Source: Pseudomonadales bacterium (GTDB taxonomy: Bacteria > Pseudomonadota > Gammaproteobacteria > Pseudomonadales > Azotimanducaceae). From it: 64,000 nucleotides of DNA. Of this stretch, positions 53,023 to 63,622 are shown piece after piece. The position numbers and the translations under genes were made by a program. Within the stretch, counting starts at the first letter, position 1; each line of letters starts with the position of its first letter. The DNA lies in the NCBI GenBank assembly GCA_019090615.1, contig JAHRVQ010000050.1, positions 22,480 through 86,479 on the forward strand, written 5' to 3'. The notes beneath the pieces were generated by a model that saw nothing but the letters and a program-made list of their open reading frames with translations, was not told the DNA's origin and made no database searches.

Positions 53023-53502
53023 TTAGCGGTTTTGGAATAATGGTTCAGGCCGATCGATCGATCCCTGGTAGTTATAAGTGAAACTATTTAGTCCAGCGAG
53101 GGATTTTTCCAAATTCTGACCATCAGCCATTTGAAAAGAATCAAAACCACAACGGACCATTTGCTCAAGCTGGTCGCGTCGTACATCACCAATGGCTCGC
53201 AGCTCACCCTCGAAGCCAAATTTTCTGCGTAGAATATTTGCACTAGAATAGGCGCGGCCGTCACCAAAGGCCGGGAAGTTTAAGGCGACGATTGGTAACT
53301 TACTAACGAATGCCTCGGCGTCTTCAATGTTCTCACCTGCTTCAAGCCAGATGCCTACATCTTTACGTGCGGATAATTTATCCTGGTGGGCAATGTAAGT
53401 TGTTAGTGGCAAGAGTAGATTGTTGGTAGAGAGATCTATTTCTCCATCAACCCATTGGTAATCTGATTCCACGATTGCTTGGTTTTTAATGATTGCTGGC
53501 AT
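53023..53502 (-). CDS. DUF934 protein, sulfite reductase partner
   Basis: A 159-residue protein. LNFPAFGDGRAYSSANILRRKFGFEGELRAIGDVRRDQL is the family hallmark (GDGRAYSSA shown). DUF934 genes commonly follow the haemoprotein sulfite reductase gene cysI, as here, and are thought to assist its electron supply or assembly, but the biochemical role is not established. The 93-bp gap to cysI holds a large perfect hairpin. Confidence 0.88.
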   Translation of the reverse strand: MPAIIKNQAIVESDYQWVDGEIDLSTNNLLLPLTTYIAHQDKLSARKDVGIWLEAGENIEDAEAFVSKLPIVALNFPAFGDGRAYSSANILRRKFGFEGELRAIGDVRRDQLEQMVRCGFDSFQMADGQNLEKSLAGLNSFTYNYQGSIDRPEPLFQNR

Positions 53503-53554
53503 GATTTGGCTCGCTGGCGAATATTGTCAGAAGGAGAAGGTGGTGATGGCAATG

Positions 53555-53592
53555 TTTCAACAGGGTGCAGCAAGTGTTGCACCCTGTTGAAA
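53555..53592 (-). other. 15-bp perfect intercistronic hairpin, cysI-DUF934
   Basis: TTTCAACAGGGTGCA (53555-53569) and TGCACCCTGTTGAAA (53578-53592) pair without mismatch around an 8-nt loop. It starts 4 bp after the cysI stop on the minus strand. There is no T-tract, so it is more likely an mRNA processing or stability element that sets the ratio of the two proteins than a terminator. Confidence 0.75.
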
Positions 53593-53595
53593 GGT

Positions 53596-55242
53596 CTATG
53601 CGTATACCGTTTCTTTAAATGGCTTAATGCCGATTCGATTATAGGTGTCTACAAACTGTTCACCTTCCTGACGTTGATCAAGATACAGGGTAACCAGCTT
53701 GCGTACCACATTAGGGATTTGAGCCTGAGCAAACGACGGACCCAGTATCTTGGCTAATGCAGCATCGCTATAGGCTGAGCCACCAATTGATACCTGGTAA
53801 AATTCTTCGCCTTTTTTGTCGACCCCAAGGATACCTATATTACCCACATGATGATGACCGCAGGCATTCATGCAACCGGATATGTTGATATCCAGATCAC
53901 CCAGGTCATGTAAATAGTCGAGGTCGTCAAACTCTTTTTGAATAGCTTCAGCAACCGGAATTGATTTAGCGTTAGCAAGGGAGCAATAATCGCCGCCTGG
54001 GCAACAGATGATATCAGTTAGCAGGCCAAGATTAGGCGATGCAAGATCAGATTCACAAAGTTCTTTCCACAGTGCAAATAATTCGTTTTTGGCGACATCA
54101 GCAAAAGTTGCGTTCTGTTCATGGGTGACTCGGATTTCTCCGAAGCTGTATTTGTCAGCCAGGTCGGCAATAGTATCCAGTTGTTCATCGCTGACATCAC
54201 CTGGGGCAACGGCGGTGGCCTTAATGGCCAGGTTAACAATGACATAACCGGATTGTTGGTGCGGTTTAACATTACGCCCAACCCAGGTTTTGAACGCGAA
54301 GTTGTCTGTTATCTGTTGGTCTAGCGCGCTACATTCTTCATCGAGTTGCTTATAATCAGGGCGGCTAAAAAACGATTTTGCGCGTAGAATTTCAGCCTCT
54401 GTGAGAGTGCCGGGGCCATTTTTGATTGTTTGCCATTCAGTATCGACGTGCTCGGCAAAGACTTCAGGCGTCATCGCTCGGACAAGTATTTTAATGCGCG
54501 CTTTATACTTATTGTCTCGCCGACCGTATCGATTGTATACCCGAAGCACCGCTTCAATATAGGTTAACAGGTGTTTTTGGTCGAGGAAATCTTTGATCAC
54601 TGCACCGAGTACAGGTGTGCGCCCGAGGCCACCACCGGCAAGGATTTGAAAGCCTAACTGCCCGTCCTGTTCAATGATTCGAACCCCAATGTCGTGGACC
54701 TGCACTGCTGCTCGGTCTTCTTTTGCGCCGGTTACAGCGATTTTAAATTTTCGTGGCAGCCAGTTAAATTCTGGGTGGAAGGTTGACCACTGGCGAATGA
54801 GTTCTGCCCAGGGGCGGCTATCCTCAATTTCATCACGAGCGACGCCCGCGTACTGGTCACTGGTGGTATTGCGAATACAATTGCCACTCGACTGGATGGC
54901 ATGCATTTCTACTTCTGCAAGTTCTGCCAGGAGATCAGGCACTTCCTCCAGGATTGGCCAGTTTAACTGCACATTTTGCCGAGTGCTGAAATGCGCGTAA
55001 CCTCGATCATAATGGCGTGTGATATGTGCGAGTTTACGAATCTGTAGACTCGACAACATGCCATACGGGACAGTGATCCGCAGCATGGGTGCCAGTCGCT
55101 GGACGTATAGTCCATTCCTCAGCCGTAATTGTTGGAATTCATCGGCAGGTAACTCTCCTGCCAAAAAACGATTAGTTTGGTCACGATACTGGGCGACCCT
55201 CTCATCAACCATTGTCTGGTCATATTTGTCGTAGATATACAT
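53596..55242 (-). CDS. cysI: sulfite/nitrite reductase haemoprotein
   Basis: A 548-residue sirohaem and 4Fe-4S enzyme with the duplicated ferredoxin-like half domains. The cluster ligands are Cys414, Cys420 (CCPGGDYC) and Cys457, Cys461 (CMNACGHHH). RHYDRGYAHFSTRQNVQLNW (part) and GNCIRNTTSDQYAG bind sirohaem. The adjacent DUF934 gene indicates assimilatory sulfite reduction to sulfide rather than nitrite reduction. No flavoprotein subunit gene is adjacent, so a ferredoxin or other donor is likely. Confidence 0.9.
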   Translation of the reverse strand: MYIYDKYDQTMVDERVAQYRDQTNRFLAGELPADEFQQLRLRNGLYVQRLAPMLRITVPYGMLSSLQIRKLAHITRHYDRGYAHFSTRQNVQLNWPILEEVPDLLAELAEVEMHAIQSSGNCIRNTTSDQYAGVARDEIEDSRPWAELIRQWSTFHPEFNWLPRKFKIAVTGAKEDRAAVQVHDIGVRIIEQDGQLGFQILAGGGLGRTPVLGAVIKDFLDQKHLLTYIEAVLRVYNRYGRRDNKYKARIKILVRAMTPEVFAEHVDTEWQTIKNGPGTLTEAEILRAKSFFSRPDYKQLDEECSALDQQITDNFAFKTWVGRNVKPHQQSGYVIVNLAIKATAVAPGDVSDEQLDTIADLADKYSFGEIRVTHEQNATFADVAKNELFALWKELCESDLASPNLGLLTDIICCPGGDYCSLANAKSIPVAEAIQKEFDDLDYLHDLGDLDINISGCMNACGHHHVGNIGILGVDKKGEEFYQVSIGGSAYSDAALAKILGPSFAQAQIPNVVRKLVTLYLDQRQEGEQFVDTYNRIGIKPFKETVYA

Positions 55243-55312
55243 GTACTTTACTTGAGGTTAGGGTAATGGGATTTCGAAATAGTCATTGGACTTTATATCA
55301 CTGAATATCACC

Positions 55313-55372
55313 GAGCTTTATATTACTGAGCTTTATATTACTGAGCTTTGCATCATCGGGCTTTATTCTTTT
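55313..55372. repeat. 15-bp tandem array, 4 decaying copies
   Basis: gagctttatattact occurs at 55313-55327 and 55328-55342, followed by two diverged copies (55343, 55358); related sequence (ggactttatatcact) precedes it. It is in the upstream region of cysI, in a 350-bp spacer that otherwise shows nothing. Confidence 0.85.
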
Positions 55373-55595
55373 GGTTTTATTTAGTCGCAATATACTTATA
55401 ACGCTACGCTAGAGGGTTTGTTGTCGGCCTCTTTTCTTATCAATACAAACTTCTAGTGAAGTGGACTAGCAGCTGTTTCACAAATGATAACACAGCGGTC
55501 GAAGTATGTGCGGCTTAGAGTATTAAATTACCCGTAGCGGAGGTGTAATCCCATCCGTATAATTCGATCACAATTTTAATCTAGGAATAGAAACA

Positions 55596-55715
55596 ATGAG
55601 CGAAACAGAAAATTCAGCAGAACAGGAAGCGGAAAGCCTTGGCGATGCTATTTCTGCTATCTGCGCTATTTTGATTGCAGTAGGAGCAGCTGTTTACTGG
55701 GTATCAAACCAGTAA
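55596..55715 (+). CDS. 39-residue single-pass membrane protein
   Basis: A short open frame with AGGA 9 nt before the ATG. The protein has an acidic N-terminus (MSETENSAEQEAESLGDA) and one hydrophobic helix (AICAILIAVGAAVYWVS, about 22-37). The good ribosome site, amphipathic layout and isolated position between cysI and an MFS gene suggest a real small membrane protein. Function is unknown. Confidence 0.65.
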   Translation: MSETENSAEQEAESLGDAISAICAILIAVGAAVYWVSNQ

Positions 55716-55812
55716 ACTGGCTGCGATCACCCGCCTTAGTTGCCGTGGTTAAGGTGGCAGGGGAATGCCCTTTGCTGCCTTGACTATTCCACGCTGACTA
55801 TGATTGCTCTGA

Positions 55813-57057
55813 CTACGATCGTACAGAAGAACCGATACGTCGCCAGCGGATTTCATGGCCATTGCTCGGTTGATTCGGGATAAGTTGCGCAAGTAATAAA
55901 GAGCCCAGCGCAATGAAAGCACCTATGACAAAGACAGCGTGATGATTATGCACCCAGACCAGACCCAATGCAGCGGGTAGCAGCACGGCAGCAATATGGT
56001 TGATAGTAAAACTTATACCTGCGGTGGCAGAAATATCTTCTGGGTCGGCTATTTTCTGGAAGTAGGTTGATATAGCAATTGCCATCGAAAAGAAAACATG
56101 GTCAAGCACGTAGAGTAGCATTGCCAGGCTAATATTATCGACCACCGCATAGGTAAGGAATATCCCGATAAGGCCAAGGTATTCAAAGCTAAGCGCACGA
56201 CGCTCACCAATGTGCGCAATAAGGCGGCCGATTTGAGGTGCTAACCAGATATTGATCAGCGCGTTAACCAGCACCAGGAGGACCATATGTTCGAGGGGAA
56301 AATCGAATTTCTGTACTAGTAGGAAGCCCGCAAATACAACGAATATTTGCCTTCTGGCACCGGCCATAAAGGTCAATACATAATATAGCCAGTATCGTTG
56401 CCGTAGAAATAACGTATTGTTCTGAATAACGTCATCTTTAAAGTGTGGGATTGCCAGCCAGCAGAAAGTTGCGATAGAAATTGTAAGTGCGCCTGTCAGC
56501 AAGTAAATAAGCGCATAGTTAATTTCGAAAAAGCGTAGTCCAACATAGAGCCCGCCAAGACAACATAAAGTGGCCATCGATCTAACGCTAATAATTTGGC
56601 CCATTACTTTGGGTGCTTCAGCTTTGTTCAGCCATTGTAAGCTTAGCGAGATATGCAGTGTTTCAAGGTAATGGAAACCAGTCGACATTATGACTGTAGT
56701 TAGATACAAGCCAATAACCGCGGGGAAATAACCTGTTAAGGCGGTACCTAAGCCAAGTATTGCGAGGGACAGCAGGGCGAATGTCTGTTGTCGGATAAAG
56801 AGTAAAACGTAAATAACGGTAAATGCTAAAAAGCCGGGTATTTCTCTTAAGCTTTGTAGTATGCCAATTTCTTTGCCGCTAAAACCGGCGACTTCAACGG
56901 TGAAATTATTCAGCAAAGTTTGCCAGACTGAAAAGGCGATTGGGCTGGCGGCGGCAAGCACAAATAGCAGAGTTTTCCGGCTTGATAGTAAAGTATGCAA
57001 GCTGGAGGAGGACACTGAGTCAATTTGATTATTATTTTTGGTTTTTTGATCTCTCAT
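55813..57057 (-). CDS. MFS transporter
   Basis: A 414-residue permease with about twelve hydrophobic segments, LLNNFTVEVAGFSGKEIGILQSLREIPGFLA near the N-terminus (GKEIGILQSLREIP shown) and the helix-8 to 10 region GERRALSFEYLGL. I cannot assign a substrate. It starts 2 bp downstream of the DUF2970 gene's stop, so the two are co-transcribed. Confidence 0.83.
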   Translation of the reverse strand: MRDQKTKNNNQIDSVSSSSLHTLLSSRKTLLFVLAAASPIAFSVWQTLLNNFTVEVAGFSGKEIGILQSLREIPGFLAFTVIYVLLFIRQQTFALLSLAILGLGTALTGYFPAVIGLYLTTVIMSTGFHYLETLHISLSLQWLNKAEAPKVMGQIISVRSMATLCCLGGLYVGLRFFEINYALIYLLTGALTISIATFCWLAIPHFKDDVIQNNTLFLRQRYWLYYVLTFMAGARRQIFVVFAGFLLVQKFDFPLEHMVLLVLVNALINIWLAPQIGRLIAHIGERRALSFEYLGLIGIFLTYAVVDNISLAMLLYVLDHVFFSMAIAISTYFQKIADPEDISATAGISFTINHIAAVLLPAALGLVWVHNHHAVFVIGAFIALGSLLLAQLIPNQPSNGHEIRWRRIGSSVRS

Positions 57058-57059
57058 GC

Positions 57060-57323
57060 TTATGGCAGTGCCAGCATGACAACCCCTATAATAGATAAAA
57101 CAAATAGGATGGTGAAAATTATACCGCCAATGATAAATGGCCAGGGTGAAGATTGATTAAAATCTCTGAGACGATTTTTATCTGACTGGACACCAATGGC
57201 GGCAGCAAGGATGCTGAATACAATTTGCAAAAAGGTGGCTTTTTCTGAGCTATTGTTATCCAGGCTATTGTTATCAGGGGCATTGCTGTCAGGTTCGATG
57301 TTCTTAGACTGTTGTTGATTCAT
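57060..57323 (-). CDS. DUF2970 family small membrane protein
   Basis: An 87-residue protein: a polar Asn/Asp-rich N-terminus, then FLQIVFSILAAAIGVQS (first helix), NRLRDF, and a second helix (FIIGGIIFTILFVLSIIGVVML). The core AAAIGVQS....R..DF is typical of DUF2970. The N-terminal tail holds a 5-residue repeat (DSNAP/DNNSL/DNNSS) encoded by a 15-bp tandem array. It precedes and nearly touches the MFS gene. Confidence 0.82.
   Translation of the reverse strand: MNQQQSKNIEPDSNAPDNNSLDNNSSEKATFLQIVFSILAAAIGVQSDKNRLRDFNQSSPWPFIIGGIIFTILFVLSIIGVVMLALP
57249..57293 (-). repeat. 15-bp in-frame tandem array, 3 copies
   Basis: gctattgttatccag, gctattgttatcagg and ggcattgctgtcagg (plus-strand reading) encode the Asn/Asp-rich pentapeptide repeats near the N-terminus of the DUF2970 protein. 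Confidence 0.85.
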
Positions 57324-57340
57324 ATGAATGTCACTATCAC

Positions 57341-57370
57341 TGATTGCGGTATTATTGATTGCAGTTTTAT
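57341..57370. repeat. 15-bp tandem duplication upstream of DUF2970 gene
   Basis: tgattgcggtattat and tgattgcagttttat are consecutive, 18 bp upstream of the DUF2970 start on the minus strand. Confidence 0.8.
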
Positions 57371-57490
57371 TGATGAAGTGAGACGTTGTTGTTAAAGGCC
57401 GAGTTTAATGCCTTTATGAGTGGCTCGATACTAAGACTATATCCAGCCGCTAGCCAATAAGCAATTTACTCAGCCAGTTGAACCTGATCG

Positions 57491-60400
57491 TTATTTGTAC
57501 AGCAAAACAGGGCTTAACCAACGTTCGGCCTCGGCAACGGGAATGTTTTTCCTTTGCGCATAGTGTTCGACCTGGTCCTGGTCTATTTTGCCAAGGCCAA
57601 AGTAACGCGCTTCGGGGTGGGAAAAGTAAAACCCACTCACTGATGCTGCTGGGGTCATGGCATAGTGTTCGGTCAAATCAACGGCGATTTTCTGGGTAGC
57701 GCCTAACATACTGAATAATGATGCTTTTTCAGTATGATCAGGGCAGGCGGGATACCCCGGTGCGGGGCGAATACCCTTATAAGCTTCTTTGATAAGTTCA
57801 CTATTGGTCAGCGTTTCATTCGCTGCATACCCCCAGTACTGCTTGCGCACAAGTTCGTGCATTTTTTCGGCCAGCGCTTCTGCTAATCGATCAGCAATAG
57901 CTTTGACTAAAATGGCATTATAATCGTCATTATCTGCTTCATATTTGGCGGCCAGGGCTTCTACCCCGTGCCCAGCGCTGACCACGAACCCGCCCACATA
58001 ATCCTTTACGCCAGAGTCCATTGGCGCTACATAGTCAGCTAAACAAAAATTAGGTTGCTCATTAGGTTTGTCTGTCTGCTGGCGTAAATGGTGTAATCTC
58101 ATCATCGGCTGGGTGTTTTTGTCGATGTCAGTATTGGCCTGGTCAAATACCAGGATGTCGTCATGATCAACACTATTAGCCTGCCAAAAGCCGATGACTG
58201 CATTGGCTTTTATTAGTTTTTGATCAATAAGATTAGTCAGCATTGCCTTAGCATCATTGAATAAGGCAGTTGCGGCTTCGCCAACCACTTTATCATTAAG
58301 TATTTTTGGGTATTTACCTGCCAATTCCCAGGTGATAAAAAACGGTGTCCAGTCGATATAGTCAATGAGCTCTTCAAGTGGGAAATCCTCAAAAACTTTG
58401 GTGCCAAGAAAGTTTGGGGCAGGGGGTTGGTAGTTTTCCCAGTTAATCGGCGACCGATTATCCACTGCGTCAATATACCGGAGTACATTGCCTTTGGGCC
58501 GACGGTTTTTGTTTCTGATGCGAATTTTTTCATATTCCTGGCGCACTTTCTGGCAGTACTCAGGTTTAAGTTCAGCACTTAATAATTGTGTTGCAACACC
58601 CACAGCACGAGAAGCATCGGGTACATAAATAGTGGCATCGGCAGAATAGTTGGGCTCAATTTTTACTGATGTATGCGCTTTCGATGTGGTAGCACCGCCG
58701 ATTAATAGCGGGATGTTAAATTGTTTGCGTTGTAATTCAGATGCGACATACACCATCTCGTCGAGAGACGGCGTAATAAGTCCACTGAGGCCGATAATAT
58801 CAACTTTTTCATCAATGGCAGTTTTTAAAATTTTGTCGGCCGGTACCATGACGCCAAGATCAATGACGTCGTAATTGTTACACTGTAGTACTACACCAAC
58901 AATATTTTTACCGATATCGTGGACGTCGCCTTTAACCGTAGCGAGCAAAATTTTCCCCTTGCTAATGCTTTTGCCGCCTTTTTCAGCGTCAATAAAAGGC
59001 ACCAGGTGGGCGACTGCCTGTTTCATCACTCGGGCGCTTTTCACCACTTGCGGGAGGAACATTTTGCCAGCGCCAAAAAGGTCGCCAACGCGGTCCATGC
59101 CGGCCATTAAAGGCCCTTCAATGACATCGATAGGGCGTTCTGCTGCTTGTCTTGCCAACTCCGTATCTTCGACAATATAGGTGTTAATACCTTTGACCAG
59201 TGCGTGGGATAGCCTTTCATTAACTTCGTTTTCGCGCCAGGAAAGGTCTTCAGTTTTTGAGGTTGAGCCGCGCCCTGCATATTGCTCGGCAATTTTTAAT
59301 AATGCTTCTGTGACATCATTTTCTGGGTCGCTTTGGTGGTCCTTATTTGCATTTGCGGCACTGCCGTCATACAAAATAACGGCTTCTATTTTTGCGCGTA
59401 AATCTTTTGGGATTTCTTCATAGATTGCGAGTTGGCCAGCATTTACTATACCCATAGTAAGGCCGGCTTTAATGGCGTGATAAAGAAAAACAGCATGAAT
59501 CGCTTCGCGTACCAGGTTGTTGCCACGAAACGAAAAAGATACATTACTAATGCCGCCTGAAATTTTCGCTAAAGGCAGGTTCTGTTTAATGTAGATGCAT
59601 GCGTCGATGAAATCCTTGCCGTATAAATTATGTTCTTCTATACCCGTTGCTACCGCAAAGACGTTAGGGTCGAATATAATATCCTCGGCTGGGAAATCAA
59701 GCTCATTGACCAGAATGTCGTAAGAACGTTTACAAATTTGTTGTTTGCGTTGTAATGAATCAGCCTGACCCGCTTCATCAAATGCCATGACGATTATTGC
59801 TGCGCCATGCTTTAGGCAAATTTTGGCCTGCTGTTTAAATTCTTCTTCGCCTGATTTCAGGCTGATGGAATTAACAATGGATTTACCTTGCAGGCATTTC
59901 AAGCCGGCTTCGATAATTTCCCATTTTGATGAGTCCACCATTACTGGCACCCGGCTAATGTCGGGTTCAGCCGCGATAAGGTTAAGAAAGTGAACCATGG
60001 CAGCTTTAGAATCAAGCATGCCTTCGTCCATATTGATATCAATAATTTGGGCGCCGTTATTCACCTGTTGTAATGCCACCTCAAGCGCTGCCTCGAAATT
60101 TTCTTCCTTAATCAGGCGTTTGAATTTAGCCGAGCCGGTGACATTGGTACGTTCGCCTACATTGACAAACAAAGATTCATTGTTGATGTTAAACGGTTCC
60201 AGGCCGCTGAGCAGGCAATCGGTGCTACGTTGGGCCGGTAAACGTGGCGGGTGGTTGCTAGTTATACGGGTGAATTCAGAAATATGTTCTGGGGTAGTGC
60301 CGCAGCAACCGCCGATGATGTTGATGAGATTTGAATCAAGATAGCCTTGTATGCTGTTGACCATTGTCGGCACAGTTTCATCATATTCGCCAAATTCATT

Positions 60401-61234
60401 AGGCAGGCCCCGATTAGGGTAGGCGCTAACATAACAGTCAGCAATGCGGGCAATATCTTCAATATAGGTACGCAGTTCATCAGCGCCCAGGGCGCAATTA
60501 AAGCCAACAGCGATGGGTTGCGCATGCCTAATCGCAGCCCAGAAGGCCTCTACGGTCTGGCCGGATAATAATCGTCCACTAGCATCAGTAATAGTGCCTG
60601 AAATCATAATGGGATAACGTACATCAAGTTCTTCAAAGACAGATATTGCAGCAAATATTGCGGCTTTGGAATTGAGTACATCAAAGATTGTTTCGATTAG
60701 AATGATATCCACACCGCCAGCGATCAAACCGTGAATCGCTTCGGAGTAGTCCTCAACAAGATCATCAAAGGTGATACTGCGGTAACCCGGGTCATTTACA
60801 TCTGGCGATAAGCTCGCGGCGCGGGTAGTGGGGCCAATGGCGCCGGCCACAAACCGTGGTTTTGTTGCGGTTGTTAGTTCATCTGCTGCCTGGCGGGCAA
60901 TCTGTGCAGCTTTGAGATTAATTTCATAAGAATATTGCTGTAGATCATAGTCAGCCTGAGATACTCGATTGGCAGTAAATGTATTAGTTTCGATGATATC
61001 TGCGCCGGCTTTCAGGTATTGTAAATGTATACCCTTGATGGCATCAGGTCGGGTCAGGGCAAGAATTTCATTATTGCCTTTTAAATCGGTTTCATGGTCA
61101 AGAAATTGCTCGCCGCGGTAATCGGCTTCAGACAGCTCCATTTGCTGGAACATCGTACCCATCGCACCGTCCATGACCAATATATTCTGTTTAAGCTGTG
61201 TCTGTAATAGTTTGAACGTTGCGGAAAGTTTCAT
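57491..61234 (-). CDS. metH: cobalamin-dependent methionine synthase
   Basis: A 1247-residue MetH of full length with all four modules: homocysteine domain (zinc cysteines in GFNCALG and [10 protein letters not shown] near residue 310), folate domain (about 355-620; [14 protein letters not shown]), B12-binding domain with DVHDIG near residue 770 supplying the cobalt-ligating His, and the C-terminal reactivation domain with the AdoMet motif [12 protein letters not shown] near residue 1160. It transfers the methyl group of methyltetrahydrofolate to homocysteine. I looked for a cobalamin or SAM riboswitch upstream and did not see one. Confidence 0.96.
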   Translation of the reverse strand: MKLSATFKLLQTQLKQNILVMDGAMGTMFQQMELSEADYRGEQFLDHETDLKGNNEILALTRPDAIKGIHLQYLKAGADIIETNTFTANRVSQADYDLQQYSYEINLKAAQIARQAADELTTATKPRFVAGAIGPTTRAASLSPDVNDPGYRSITFDDLVEDYSEAIHGLIAGGVDIILIETIFDVLNSKAAIFAAISVFEELDVRYPIMISGTITDASGRLLSGQTVEAFWAAIRHAQPIAVGFNCALGADELRTYIEDIARIADCYVSAYPNRGLPNEFGEYDETVPTMVNSIQGYLDSNLINIIGGCCGTTPEHISEFTRITSNHPPRLPAQRSTDCLLSGLEPFNINNESLFVNVGERTNVTGSAKFKRLIKEENFEAALEVALQQVNNGAQIIDINMDEGMLDSKAAMVHFLNLIAAEPDISRVPVMVDSSKWEIIEAGLKCLQGKSIVNSISLKSGEEEFKQQAKICLKHGAAIIVMAFDEAGQADSLQRKQQICKRSYDILVNELDFPAEDIIFDPNVFAVATGIEEHNLYGKDFIDACIYIKQNLPLAKISGGISNVSFSFRGNNLVREAIHAVFLYHAIKAGLTMGIVNAGQLAIYEEIPKDLRAKIEAVILYDGSAANANKDHQSDPENDVTEALLKIAEQYAGRGSTSKTEDLSWRENEVNERLSHALVKGINTYIVEDTELARQAAERPIDVIEGPLMAGMDRVGDLFGAGKMFLPQVVKSARVMKQAVAHLVPFIDAEKGGKSISKGKILLATVKGDVHDIGKNIVGVVLQCNNYDVIDLGVMVPADKILKTAIDEKVDIIGLSGLITPSLDEMVYVASELQRKQFNIPLLIGGATTSKAHTSVKIEPNYSADATIYVPDASRAVGVATQLLSAELKPEYCQKVRQEYEKIRIRNKNRRPKGNVLRYIDAVDNRSPINWENYQPPAPNFLGTKVFEDFPLEELIDYIDWTPFFITWELAGKYPKILNDKVVGEAATALFNDAKAMLTNLIDQKLIKANAVIGFWQANSVDHDDILVFDQANTDIDKNTQPMMRLHHLRQQTDKPNEQPNFCLADYVAPMDSGVKDYVGGFVVSAGHGVEALAAKYEADNDDYNAILVKAIADRLAEALAEKMHELVRKQYWGYAANETLTNSELIKEAYKGIRPAPGYPACPDHTEKASLFSMLGATQKIAVDLTEHYAMTPAASVSGFYFSHPEARYFGLGKIDQDQVEHYAQRKNIPVAEAERWLSPVLLYK

Positions 61235-61741
61235 GATGTAATACTTTTTTGAGTTTTTTTACTTGAGTTTCTGGTTGGGATTAGTGGACGATGTGACTGA
61301 CATGAAATATAGGCTGTACATGCCGATATATTCATCCATTCCAGCTACCAGATGTATACGGTCGATGGGGCTATTGTGGTTTGCTAGTTGTGGTCTACTG
61401 AACAATGCCTCCAGTATAGTTTACCAGTTATGCTTGTCTTATGGTTTGAAGATCTTGCAATGACTTGATGAATGTTGCTCATAAACCTCGGAGGTTGAAG
61501 ATACCCAGTTTGGCGGTATATTAATGGGTTGCATGTACACTATAAACATGATCATAACCACGACTGGAAAGGCTACTAAATACATAAGGCTACAGCTATA
61601 CATATGACACGGGGCTAATACACGCAGCCATAAGACAAAGGGATAGGCAATCAGTAAGAGGCTGCTCAGCAATAATAATCAGATAGATAAAATGTTTCTA
61701 GTTGAGTAAACTCTGCGGCTCTATTTCGGATCGGATTTAGC
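61235..61741. other. 507-bp intergenic region between metH and nfuA
   Basis: It separates divergent metH and nfuA and must contain both promoters. No hairpin-plus-T element, riboswitch core or tandem array stands out. A 77-codon minus-strand frame with hydrophobic content (61439-61672) begins at TTG without a ribosome site and is not called. Confidence 0.5.
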
Positions 61742-62323
61742 ATGATCGACATAAGCGAGAGAGCACAATTATACTTTCAGGATTTGCTTGCTAAGCAAGA
61801 GGTTGAAGGTATAGGGGTGCGGATTTTTATCACCGATCCTGGCACACCAATGGCTGAAACCTGTATCGCTTATTGTAAGCCGGGCGAAGAGCAGGATGAC
61901 GATGAACCCGTAGAATATAACGGTTTTATAGCCTGGATTGACACTAAAAGTAAGCAGTACCTTGAAGATGCGGTGGTCGATTTTGCAGAAGATCGAATGG
62001 GTGGTCAGCTGACGATTAAAGCGCCAAATTCCAAGGTGCCGCAGGTATCCGATAACAGTCCGTTGGAAGAACGTATTAACTATATTCTCCAAACTCAGGT
62101 TAACCCCGGCCTGGCCGCCCATGGGGGCATGGTTAATCTGGTTGAGCTGGTGGAAGAATCAGTAGCTATATTACAGTTTGGCGGTGGTTGCCAGGGTTGT
62201 GGCATGGTTGATACAACACTCAAAGATGGCGTTGAAAAAACCCTGCTGGAAATGCTACCCGAGTTGACGGCAGTTAAGGACGTTACCGATCATAGTGTAA
62301 CCGATAACGCTTTCTATAAATAA
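61742..62323 (+). CDS. nfuA: Fe-S biogenesis protein NfuA
   Basis: A 193-residue iron-sulfur carrier. Residues 1-100 form the degenerate A-type domain; the C-terminal Nfu domain carries the cluster-binding CxxC at Cys150 and Cys153 ([15 protein letters not shown]). It assembles or delivers 4Fe-4S clusters, especially under oxidative or iron stress. Length and both domains match the gammaproteobacterial protein. Confidence 0.95.
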   Translation: MIDISERAQLYFQDLLAKQEVEGIGVRIFITDPGTPMAETCIAYCKPGEEQDDDEPVEYNGFIAWIDTKSKQYLEDAVVDFAEDRMGGQLTIKAPNSKVPQVSDNSPLEERINYILQTQVNPGLAAHGGMVNLVELVEESVAILQFGGGCQGCGMVDTTLKDGVEKTLLEMLPELTAVKDVTDHSVTDNAFYK

Positions 62324-62360
62324 CGCCTTCTCCTGTAGCAAGTTCTCTAGCGGAAAAGGT

Positions 62361-63467
62361 TTAAGCTGTTTTATCTAGTATATCTTCAGGATTTAATGGC
62401 TTTCGATCTGCTAGTACTGGTTTGATTTTGTCGCGCATTTCACGGATTAATCGTTCAGTAGTTTGCCAGTCGATGCAGGCATCGGTAACCGACACCCCGT
62501 AGGCAAGTTTCGAACGGTCGGCCGGGATCTTTTGATTGCCTGCATTGATATTACTTTCGATCATCAGGCCGATAATTGACTGATTACCTGCAACAATCTG
62601 ATCCGCGACATCAGTCATTACCAGCCCCTGTAGCTCATGGTCTTTATTCGAATTAGCGTGGCTACAGTCGATCATGATATTGGCTGGGATATTAGCTTTT
62701 AGCAATTGCTGTTCGCAGATTTCGACATTTTTAGCATCAAAATTTGATTTACCGCCACCGCCGCGTAATACGATATGCGCATGTTGATTGCCGCGTGTGT
62801 GGATGACAGATACTTCTCCCTGGTGATTAATACCCAAAAAGCGATGTGGTGCAGAGACTGAATTTAAAGCATTAATGGCGACTTGCAGGCCACCGTCGGT
62901 ACCATTTTTAAAGCCCACTGCAGACGAAAGGCCGCTGGCCATTTCTCGATGGGTTTGTGACTCGGTGGTGCGGGCGCCAATAGCGCTCCAGCTGATCATA
63001 TCCTGTAAGAACTGTGGTGAAATTGGGTCCAGTGCTTCGGTAGACGTGGGCATGCCCATTTCAGCCAGGTCAGTGAGCAGTTTTCGCCCAAGATATAGAC
63101 CTTCAGAAATATTAAAAGAGTCGTTGAGTTGCGGATCATTGATAAAACCTTTCCAGCCAACCGTGGTGCGTGGTTTTTCAAAATACACCCGCATAACTAG
63201 AAGCAGAGTATCTGAAACTTCTGCTGCGAGCTTTTTTAGCCGTTCGGCATAGTCCATTGCAGCATCGAGGTCATGGATTGAACAAGGCCCAACCACGATA
63301 ACCAGACGTTGGTCGGTACGGTCGATGATTTTTTTGATATTTGCGCGGGAACTGGACACAGTGGCTAATGCTGTATCAGATAAAGGTACCCTTGCTTTGA
63401 GTTGGTCTGGTGTGATTAATGTCTCTTCACTTAACACGTTTAGGTCATCCAGTTGTATGTTTGTCAT
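62361..63467 (-). CDS. DAHP synthase, AroF/G/H type
   Basis: A 368-residue class I alpha 3-deoxy-7-phosphoheptulonate synthase, the entry enzyme of the shikimate pathway. VVGPCSIHDLDAAMDYAERL (part), RVYFEKPRTTVGWKGFINDP (part), GARTTESQTHREMASGLS and DCSHANSNKDH carry the PEP, E4P and metal ligands. Which aromatic amino acid inhibits the enzyme cannot be told by eye, so no letter is assigned. Upstream (63546-63791) is an apparent attenuator with an aromatic-rich leader peptide. Confidence 0.94.
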   Translation of the reverse strand: MTNIQLDDLNVLSEETLITPDQLKARVPLSDTALATVSSSRANIKKIIDRTDQRLVIVVGPCSIHDLDAAMDYAERLKKLAAEVSDTLLLVMRVYFEKPRTTVGWKGFINDPQLNDSFNISEGLYLGRKLLTDLAEMGMPTSTEALDPISPQFLQDMISWSAIGARTTESQTHREMASGLSSAVGFKNGTDGGLQVAINALNSVSAPHRFLGINHQGEVSVIHTRGNQHAHIVLRGGGGKSNFDAKNVEICEQQLLKANIPANIMIDCSHANSNKDHELQGLVMTDVADQIVAGNQSIIGLMIESNINAGNQKIPADRSKLAYGVSVTDACIDWQTTERLIREMRDKIKPVLADRKPLNPEDILDKTA

Positions 63468-63545
63468 TGTTTTACTCGCGTTTACTTCCGCATATGCGTT
63501 CGCTTTTTACATTGCCTAATGAAAGCCAGCAGGTTAAAGCCCCAT

Positions 63546-63580
63546 AAAAAAACCCCGGTGGACATTCGCCAACCGGGGTT
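63546..63580 (-). terminator. attenuator terminator in the DAHP synthase leader
   Basis: On the minus strand AACCCCGGT (63580-63572) pairs perfectly with ACCGGGGTT (63559-63551) across a 12-nt loop, followed by a run of U (A-tract at 63546-63552 on the plus strand). It lies 78 bp upstream of the DAHP synthase ATG and downstream of the leader peptide, so it would end transcription before the gene unless an alternative fold forms. Confidence 0.88.
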
Positions 63581-63586
63581 CCCTGA

Positions 63587-63603
63587 AGGCGGTTTGACCG
63601 CCT
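63587..63603 (-). promoter_or_regulatory. leader hairpin before the attenuator terminator
   Basis: AGGCGGT (63603-63597) and ACCGCCT (63593-63587) form a perfect 7-bp stem with a 3-nt loop, between the leader peptide stop and the terminator. It is likely one of the alternative stems of the attenuator; its exact role is inference. Confidence 0.6.
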
Positions 63604-63622
63604 ACTAATAAGTACAAGCGAT

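Noticed and set aside
61439..61672. 77-codon hydrophobic frame between metH and nfuA
   Set aside because: TTG start, no ribosome binding site and no recognisable family; could be a small membrane protein but not supported.
61235..61741. Cobalamin or SAM riboswitch upstream of metH
   Set aside because: I looked for the B12-box-like sequence and paired stems on the minus strand and did not find them.
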